A DNA stretch of 20,129 nt from Candidatus Desantisiibacteriota bacterium (GTDB lineage Bacteria; JACRDZ01). The translations under genes and the position numbers were made by a program. Numbering within the stretch: position 1 is the first letter of the stretch; each line of letters begins with the position of its first letter. This document shows, piece after piece, positions 16,034-20,129 of the stretch. The DNA is taken from assembly GCA_016209155.1 (NCBI GenBank), contig JACQWU010000105.1, forward strand, positions 1-20,129, read 5' to 3'. The notes beneath the pieces are model-generated. The model was not told the DNA's origin, searched no databases, and was given only the letters and a program-made list of their open reading frames with translations.

Positions 16034-16783
16034 ATGAATATTAAAATTTCGGCAAATAATTTATCCGCATATTTTGGCAAAAAAAATACACTTAAAAATA
16101 TTAATCTTAATGTGTATTGCAATGAAATTATGGCAATCATCGGTCCTGCCGGAAGCGGAAAAACAACTTTTCTTCGTTCTATAAACAGGCTCAATGATTT
16201 AAGCAATGATTTTTCATATAAAGGGAATCTGCTTTTGGACGGAGAAGATGTATACAATATTAAACCTGAAATATTAAGACGCAGGGTCGGAATGGTTTTC
16301 GCAATGCCCAGACCCCTTCCTCGTTCTATATATGAAAATATTGTTTACGGTCCAAAACTTGCGGGGACAGCTTCAAAAAGTGATTTAAATGCACTTGTTG
16401 AAAAATCTTTAAAATCCGCCTTTTTATGGGATGAAGTTAAAGACCGGCTTAATACATCGGCGATGAAGCTATCCGGCGGTCAGCAGCAAAGACTTTGCAT
16501 TGCAAGAACGCTTGCTTTGAGACCCGAGGTAATTCTTCTTGATGAGCCATGTTCCGGACTTGACCCTATTTCAACAGCCAAAATAGAAGAAGCGATGCAA
16601 ATATTAAAAAAGGAATATACTTTTATAATTGTTACAAATAATACAAAACAGGCGGCAAGGGTAAGTGATAATGTTGCATTTTTTTTAATGGGTGAATTAA
16701 TTGAATATAACTCTGCACAAAATATTTTCACTATACCAGAGGACAAAAGAACCGATGATTATATCTCAGGGAGATTTGGATAA
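16034..16783 (+). CDS. pstB: PstB1, Pst ATPase with Q-loop and H-switch substitutions
   Basis: PstB is the cytoplasmic ATPase driving phosphate import. This 249-residue copy has Walker [10 protein letters not shown] (37-45), an intact signature LSGGQQQR (146-153), Walker B VILLDEP (166-172) with the catalytic Glu, and D-loop SGLDP. Two residues normally invariant are changed. The Q-loop, normally VFQRPNPFP in PstB, reads VFAMPRPLP, so Gln is Ala90 (codon 16301-16303). The switch His is Asn202 (VTNNTKQA, codon 16637-16639). The frame is undamaged, and family landmarks such as the ISGRFG C terminus are kept. It overlaps pstB2 by one base (TAATG). The pattern suggests a non-catalytic half-site partner. 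The ribosome site before ATG 16034 is weak (AAGAAAGAA). Confidence 0.93.
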   Translation: MNIKISANNLSAYFGKKNTLKNINLNVYCNEIMAIIGPAGSGKTTFLRSINRLNDLSNDFSYKGNLLLDGEDVYNIKPEILRRRVGMVFAMPRPLPRSIYENIVYGPKLAGTASKSDLNALVEKSLKSAFLWDEVKDRLNTSAMKLSGGQQQRLCIARTLALRPEVILLDEPCSGLDPISTAKIEEAMQILKKEYTFIIVTNNTKQAARVSDNVAFFLMGELIEYNSAQNIFTIPEDKRTDDYISGRFG

Positions 16784-17538
16784 TGGCAGATCGTTTATAT
16801 GTTAAAAATTTAAATTTTTGTTACGGATCTTTTCATGCTTTAAAAAATATCAATGTCGGTTTTAAAGATAAGACTATTACTGCCTTGATCGGTCCATCAG
16901 GATGCGGGAAAAGCACACTCTTGAGATGTTTGAATAGAATGAATGATCTTATTGAAGGAATAAAAATTACAGGTAATATATTTCTGGACGAACAGGATGT
17001 ATTAAGTAAAAAAACCGATCTCATTAGTTTGAGAAAAAGAGTGGGGATGGTATTTCAAAGACCAAATCCTTTCCCTCTTACCATATATGAAAACGTTTCT
17101 TTCGGATTGGAAGTTCATGGGGTAAATAATAAAGCACAAATAGAGCATATAGTGGAAAAAAGTTTAAAAGATGCATGGTTGTGGGATGATCTAAAAGACA
17201 AACTTTCACACCCTGCGCTGTCTATTCCTCTTGATCAGCAGCAGAGACTATGTATAGCAAGACTTCTGGCAGTCGAGCCGGAAGTTATTTTAATGGATGA
17301 GCCATGTTCTTCTTTAGATCCGATATCTACAATGAAAATCGAGGAGTTGATGTTTGAATTAAAAAAGAAATATTCAATTGTCATAGTTACACACAATATG
17401 CAGCAGGCAGCCCGTATTTCACAGTATTCCGGATTTCTGCTTATGGGAGAAATGATTGAATTTGACGAAACTTCAACAATTTTTACCAATCCAAAAAATC
17501 AGAAAACCCAGGATTATATAACAGGAAGATTTGGATGA
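16783..17538 (+). CDS. pstB: PstB2, Pst ATPase lacking the LSGGQ signature
   Basis: Second ATPase of the operon, 251 residues. Walker [10 protein letters not shown] (37-45), Q-loop VFQRPNPFP with Gln92, Walker B VILMDEP (168-174), D-loop SSLDP and switch His204 (IVTHNMQQA) are all intact and canonical for PstB. The ABC signature is not: the family sequence [13 protein letters not shown] reads [13 protein letters not shown], so residues 148-151 are Ile-Pro-Leu-Asp (codons 17224-17235). The flanking QQQRLCIAR is untouched, and there is no frameshift. Since each ATP site of an ABC dimer combines Walker/Q/H elements of one subunit with the signature of the other, PstB2 would form a full site with PstB1 but not with itself. 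Confidence 0.93.
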   Translation: MADRLYVKNLNFCYGSFHALKNINVGFKDKTITALIGPSGCGKSTLLRCLNRMNDLIEGIKITGNIFLDEQDVLSKKTDLISLRKRVGMVFQRPNPFPLTIYENVSFGLEVHGVNNKAQIEHIVEKSLKDAWLWDDLKDKLSHPALSIPLDQQQRLCIARLLAVEPEVILMDEPCSSLDPISTMKIEELMFELKKKYSIVIVTHNMQQAARISQYSGFLLMGEMIEFDETSTIFTNPKNQKTQDYITGRFG

Positions 17539-17560
17539 AAACAAGAAAAGGAGTCAGATA

Positions 17561-18244
17561 ATGGAAAGATATTTTGATGAAGAGTTAAAAGACCTAAAGG
17601 ATAAAATTTTGTATATGGGAAATCGTGTAGAAATAATGGTGCAGGACTCCCTGACAGGATTTAAGGAACGCCAGAATAATATACTGCAAAAGGTTTTTGA
17701 ACATGAAAAAGAAGTAAATCGTCTTCATATTGAGATTGATGATTTATGCTTAAAACTTATGGCTTTAAGACAACCAATGGCCGCAGATCTGCGTTTTATT
17801 ACTGGTGTAATGAAAATAAATAACAATCTCGAACGTATGGGTGATCAGGCAGTAAATATATCACAAAATACACTTGAATTAATTAAACATCCAGAATACG
17901 AAACACTACTGAATCTTGATAATATGTCAGACATTGTAAAAAAAATGGTTAGAGGGTCACTTGATGCTTTTGTAAAAAAAGATACTGTCCTTGCTCAGGA
18001 AATATTATTGAAAGACGATACTGTGGATAATCTTAAAGCCAAAATCTTTCAGGAACTTTTAACTAAACTTAAAAACGCTCCGTCTATTGAAGTAAATCAC
18101 ATATTTGAGCTGATTCTTATTTCCCGTAATCTGGAAAGAATTGCCGATCATGCAACAAATATATGCGAGGATGTAATTTTTATGGTGCTGGGAAAAGATA
18201 TCAGACATCACCATACAGAAATTGATGAGAAACCAATAAACTGA
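17561..18244 (+). CDS. phoU: PhoU, phosphate-signalling regulator
   Basis: PhoU is a cytoplasmic all-helical, metal-binding protein that couples the Pst transporter to the phosphate-sensing kinase and limits uptake. The 227 residues form two three-helix repeats, each with the acidic metal-binding pattern: NNLERMGDQAVNISQNT in the first and RNLERIADHATNICEDVIFM in the second. Start ATG 17561 follows AAAGGAG (17547-17553); the frame is open back to a TTG at 17531 inside pstB2, which is less likely. It is the last gene of the operon. Its presence suggests control by a PhoR/PhoB-type system, which is not in the window. Confidence 0.95.
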   Translation: MERYFDEELKDLKDKILYMGNRVEIMVQDSLTGFKERQNNILQKVFEHEKEVNRLHIEIDDLCLKLMALRQPMAADLRFITGVMKINNNLERMGDQAVNISQNTLELIKHPEYETLLNLDNMSDIVKKMVRGSLDAFVKKDTVLAQEILLKDDTVDNLKAKIFQELLTKLKNAPSIEVNHIFELILISRNLERIADHATNICEDVIFMVLGKDIRHHHTEIDEKPIN

Positions 18245-18285
18245 TTCGGATGTATCACCGCATCTGTAAATTCAAAATATCCGAT

Positions 18286-18356
18286 ATGTAGTAAAGGGCT
18301 TTAGCCCTGCAAAAACTTATAAAATCAATAAACGACCCTAAAGGATCTTACTACAT
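18286..18356. repeat. 71-bp imperfect inverted repeat (MITE/REP-like)
   Basis: Its ends are exact inverted copies: ATGTAGTAA at 18286-18294 and TTACTACAT at 18348-18356. Next to them are further partly complementary stretches (GGGCTTTAGCCC on the left, CCTAAAGG on the right). The left half also holds its own palindrome, AGGGCT-TT-AGCCCT (18295-18308). It has no coding content. It may be a small non-autonomous repeat element; copies elsewhere in the genome would settle this. It is not a plain terminator, as no T-run follows. Confidence 0.65.
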
Positions 18357-18416
18357 TAAAATATCTACAAATACAAGGATGAACCCAACTTATTCCTGTA
18401 ATAAGGTCTTATTTAA

Positions 18417-19535
18417 ATGAAAAAAATATCCGTATTGCAATTTATTAATGTCAGATGGTTTAATGCAGAAGCAAATTACGGCATTACACTTTCGAAAAAA
18501 CTGTTTCAAAAAGGACATAATGTTTTTGTTTGCGGAATTGACGGGACACCTCCTGTAGAACAGGCAAAAAATCTCGGACTTCCGGTTTTCACATCACTTA
18601 AACTTCATCATTATAGTCCTTACTATTTAGGGAAAGACCTTTCGCTTCTTAAGGATTTTATCCGCAAAGAAAAAATACAAATCATTAATGCTCACCGTTC
18701 AGAAGGACATCTTCTTGGAGCTTTATACAAAAAATTCTATGACAATAAAATAATTCTGATTCGTACCAGAGGAGACATGCGTCTCCCTAAAAATTATTTT
18801 TTCAACCGGTTACTTTATAATTATACCGATAAAATAATAACCTCCGCTCAAATAATGCAAAAAACATACTTTAATAAACTTAATGTACCACCCGATAAAA
18901 TCACAACAATTTACAATCCGGTTGACACAGTCAAATTTAATCCAAAAACAGAAGGAACCGAGATCAGGAAAAAGCTTGGCATAAAGGATAATGATATACT
19001 GGTTGGAATTGTGGGTAGGCTTTCACCTGTAAAAGGGCATAAATATTTTGTGGATGCCGCATCTTTTATTCTAAAAGAAAAACCTGATGTAAAATTTCTT
19101 ATTGCAGGCAAAGAATCACAGGTTAAATATCAAGATTTGAAAAACCAGATAAAATCACTCGGTATTGAAAAATCATTCATATTCTCCGGCGTTGAATCTG
19201 ATGTGGCAAAACTTATCGCATCCATAGATATAGGTGTAGTCGCATCCTTAGGATCTGAGACTAACTGCCGTGTTACACTTGAATTTATGGCAATGGCAAA
19301 ATCAGTTGTTGCAACTTCAGTCGGTGTAATACCGGAAGTTCTGATTAACAATGAATGCGGAATAATAGTACCTCCTGCCGATGCCAATGCTCTTTCGGAA
19401 GGGATACTTAAAATGATTAAAAATCCTGATATATCACAACAAATGGCACAAAAAAGTAGAATACGCGTAGAAGAAAATTTCAACGAAGGCTTATTTGTGG
19501 AAAATACTGAAAAAGTGTATTACAGTTTACTTTAA
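18417..19535 (+). CDS. GT4-family glycosyltransferase
   Basis: This 372-residue protein has the GT-B fold of family 4 retaining glycosyltransferases, which move a sugar from a nucleotide donor onto a lipid-linked or polysaccharide acceptor. The N-terminal half shows NYGITLSKKLFQKGHNVFVCG and an INAHRSEGHLLG acceptor-domain region. The C-terminal half shows VGIVGRLSPVKGHKYFVDA, FLIAGKES, FIFSGVESDVAKLIASIDIGV and the donor motif E-x7-E within GSETNCRVTLE (two Glu eight residues apart), followed by GIIVPPADANAL. Acceptor and sugar cannot be told; envelope polysaccharide or LPS synthesis is a fair guess. The ribosome site is weak (AAGG near 18402). The stop overlaps the convergent HicB stop by four bases. 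Confidence 0.9.
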   Translation: MKKISVLQFINVRWFNAEANYGITLSKKLFQKGHNVFVCGIDGTPPVEQAKNLGLPVFTSLKLHHYSPYYLGKDLSLLKDFIRKEKIQIINAHRSEGHLLGALYKKFYDNKIILIRTRGDMRLPKNYFFNRLLYNYTDKIITSAQIMQKTYFNKLNVPPDKITTIYNPVDTVKFNPKTEGTEIRKKLGIKDNDILVGIVGRLSPVKGHKYFVDAASFILKEKPDVKFLIAGKESQVKYQDLKNQIKSLGIEKSFIFSGVESDVAKLIASIDIGVVASLGSETNCRVTLEFMAMAKSVVATSVGVIPEVLINNECGIIVPPADANALSEGILKMIKNPDISQQMAQKSRIRVEENFNEGLFVENTEKVYYSLL

Positions 19536-19750
19536 ACAGTTACCTCTCCCAAAAATACTTCTTTTTCTTTATAAACTTCTAATCTTCCATGCTTTTTTTC
19601 CACAGTCAACCAACCTTTAATTGCATCCTTTATATTATTCAGTGCCTCATCCATAGTCTTCCCTTGGCTCATACATCCCACAAGTTCAGGAACATCCACA
19701 ACATATCCTTCATATTCTGAATCATATGTTATAACCACTTTAAATTTCAT
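19532..19750 (-). CDS. HicB-like antitoxin family protein, orphan
   Basis: This 72-residue protein has the HicB fold: FKVVITYDSEYEGYVVDVPELVGCMSQGKTMDEALNNIKDAIKGWL, a partial RNase H-like domain that normally neutralises the HicA mRNA interferase. The ATG at 19750 starts exactly at the domain; the frame is open further upstream, but that part is AT-rich non-homologous sequence containing the promoter. There is no C-terminal DNA-binding domain, as in the short HicB class. No HicA-like ORF (a small dsRBD-type protein with a conserved His) lies on either side, so it is an orphan. It is transcribed against the glycosyltransferase gene, with overlapping 3' ends. It may be a TA remnant or a stand-alone regulator. 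Confidence 0.85.
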   Translation of the reverse strand: MKFKVVITYDSEYEGYVVDVPELVGCMSQGKTMDEALNNIKDAIKGWLTVEKKHGRLEVYKEKEVFLGEVTV

Positions 19751-19781
19751 AAAAAGCTTCTTTCTCAAATATTTTGAATAA

Positions 19782-19810
19782 ATTATATCATTATAATCCA
19801 TTTGTTTCAA
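19782..19810 (-). promoter_or_regulatory. Near-consensus promoter of the HicB-like gene
   Basis: On the minus strand, TTGAAA (19810-19805) is followed after exactly 17 bases by a perfect TATAAT (19787-19782). The predicted start near 19775 leaves a leader of about 25 bases before the ATG at 19750. This is the best promoter in the window by eye. Confidence 0.6.
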
Positions 19811-19893
19811 AAAAAAATTATTAAATATTATATCCTTTATATAAAATTTTCGTCTATAAAAATCCAAAAATTGATCCCCTTAGCCAAAATATC

Positions 19894-19922
19894 TTGACTT
19901 AAAAGAGACGAAACTATATTAT
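19894..19922 (+). promoter_or_regulatory. Promoter of the NYN-domain gene
   Basis: TTGACT (19894-19899) and TATTAT (19917-19922), each matching five of six consensus bases, with a 17-base spacer. Transcription would begin near 19929, with AAAGGTG (19938-19944) as ribosome site before ATG 19949. It is divergent from the HicB-like promoter about 85 bases away. Confidence 0.55.
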
Positions 19923-19948
19923 TTGTTTTATTAATCCAAAAGGTGCAT

Positions 19949-20129
19949 ATGAAAAAACAAAATTTAAACAATTATGCTTTTATTGATAGTCAAAATCTTA
20001 ATCTTGCGGTTCGAGAGCAGGGTTGGATTTTGGATTTTAAAAAATTCAGAAAATATCTCCATGATAAATTTAACATAACAAAAGCTTTTCTTTTTATAGG
20101 ATATGTTCCTCAAAATCAGGATTTATATG
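19949..20129 (+). CDS. NYN (PIN-like) domain protein, 5' part
   Basis: The first 60 codons of a gene that runs off the right edge. The sequence NNYAFIDSQNLNLAVREQGW, then DFKKFRKYLHDKFNITKAFLFIGYVP, matches the start of NYN-domain proteins (LabA/DUF88 type), a PIN-like metal-dependent RNase fold. The early Asp in FIDSQN and its nearby Asn are the first active-site positions; the other acidic residues lie outside the window. Function in RNA cleavage is inferred from the family. Start choice is supported by the ribosome site at 19938-19944 and by the promoter upstream. Confidence 0.8.
   Translation, partial: MKKQNLNNYAFIDSQNLNLAVREQGWILDFKKFRKYLHDKFNITKAFLFIGYVPQNQDLY

Noticed and set aside
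18295-18308. AGGGCT-TT-AGCCCT as the terminator of the pst operon
   Set aside because: The loop is too small for the full stem and no T-run follows; it is better explained as part of the inverted repeat element.
19751-19948. A hicA toxin gene next to the HicB-like gene
   Set aside because: Neither strand encodes a HicA-like protein here; the space holds two promoters and AT-rich DNA.
1-20129. CRISPR array, tRNA, rRNA or riboswitch
   Set aside because: No regularly spaced direct repeats and no tRNA/rRNA-like or recognisable aptamer sequence was seen, as far as reading by eye allows.

Overview
This 20.1 kb window comes from an AT-rich bacterium. Genes are packed almost entirely on the + strand. 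It carries a division and cell wall (dcw) cluster and a Pst phosphate-transport operon. I cannot name the organism. A dcw cluster with ddl, FtsQ, FtsA and FtsZ, an acylated PstS, and short palindromic repeats between genes fit a diderm or deep-branching candidate-phylum bacterium, but that is inference.

Region 1 (1-10460) is the dcw cluster in the order murF (3' end), mraY, ftsW, murG, murC, murB, ddl, ftsQ, ftsA, ftsZ. It holds most cytoplasmic and lipid-linked steps of peptidoglycan precursor synthesis (MurF, MraY, MurG, MurC, MurB, Ddl), the septal glycan polymerase FtsW, and the divisome core FtsQ/FtsA/FtsZ. murD is missing from its usual place between mraY and ftsW. ddl appears to have lost about 28 N-terminal codons through a small out-of-frame deletion. 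A nested repeat of 7-bp units separates murF from mraY.

Region 2 (10461-13484) is a looser accessory stretch. It holds a TPR protein, a small CMD/AhpD-like protein without CxxC, a fused AHSA1-VOC protein, and a frameshifted remnant that looks like an IS91-type transposase zinc-binding domain on the minus strand.

Region 3 (13485-18244) is the phosphate operon pstS-pstC-pstA-pstB1-pstB2-phoU. A promoter candidate and a perfect 17-bp-arm palindrome precede it. The two PstB ATPases have complementary defects. PstB1 keeps the LSGGQ signature but has lost the Q-loop Gln and the switch His. PstB2 keeps Q, Walker B and His but has IPLDQ in place of LSGGQ. Paired as a heterodimer they would form one canonical and one degenerate ATP site, which is the most striking observation here. 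The pstC/pstA junction is also abnormal: PstA homology begins upstream of any usable start codon and in the -1 frame relative to PstC.

Region 4 (18245-20129) has a MITE-like inverted repeat, a GT4 glycosyltransferase, a convergent orphan HicB-like antitoxin with a near-consensus promoter, and the start of a NYN-domain gene with its own good promoter. I saw no tRNA, rRNA or CRISPR array.
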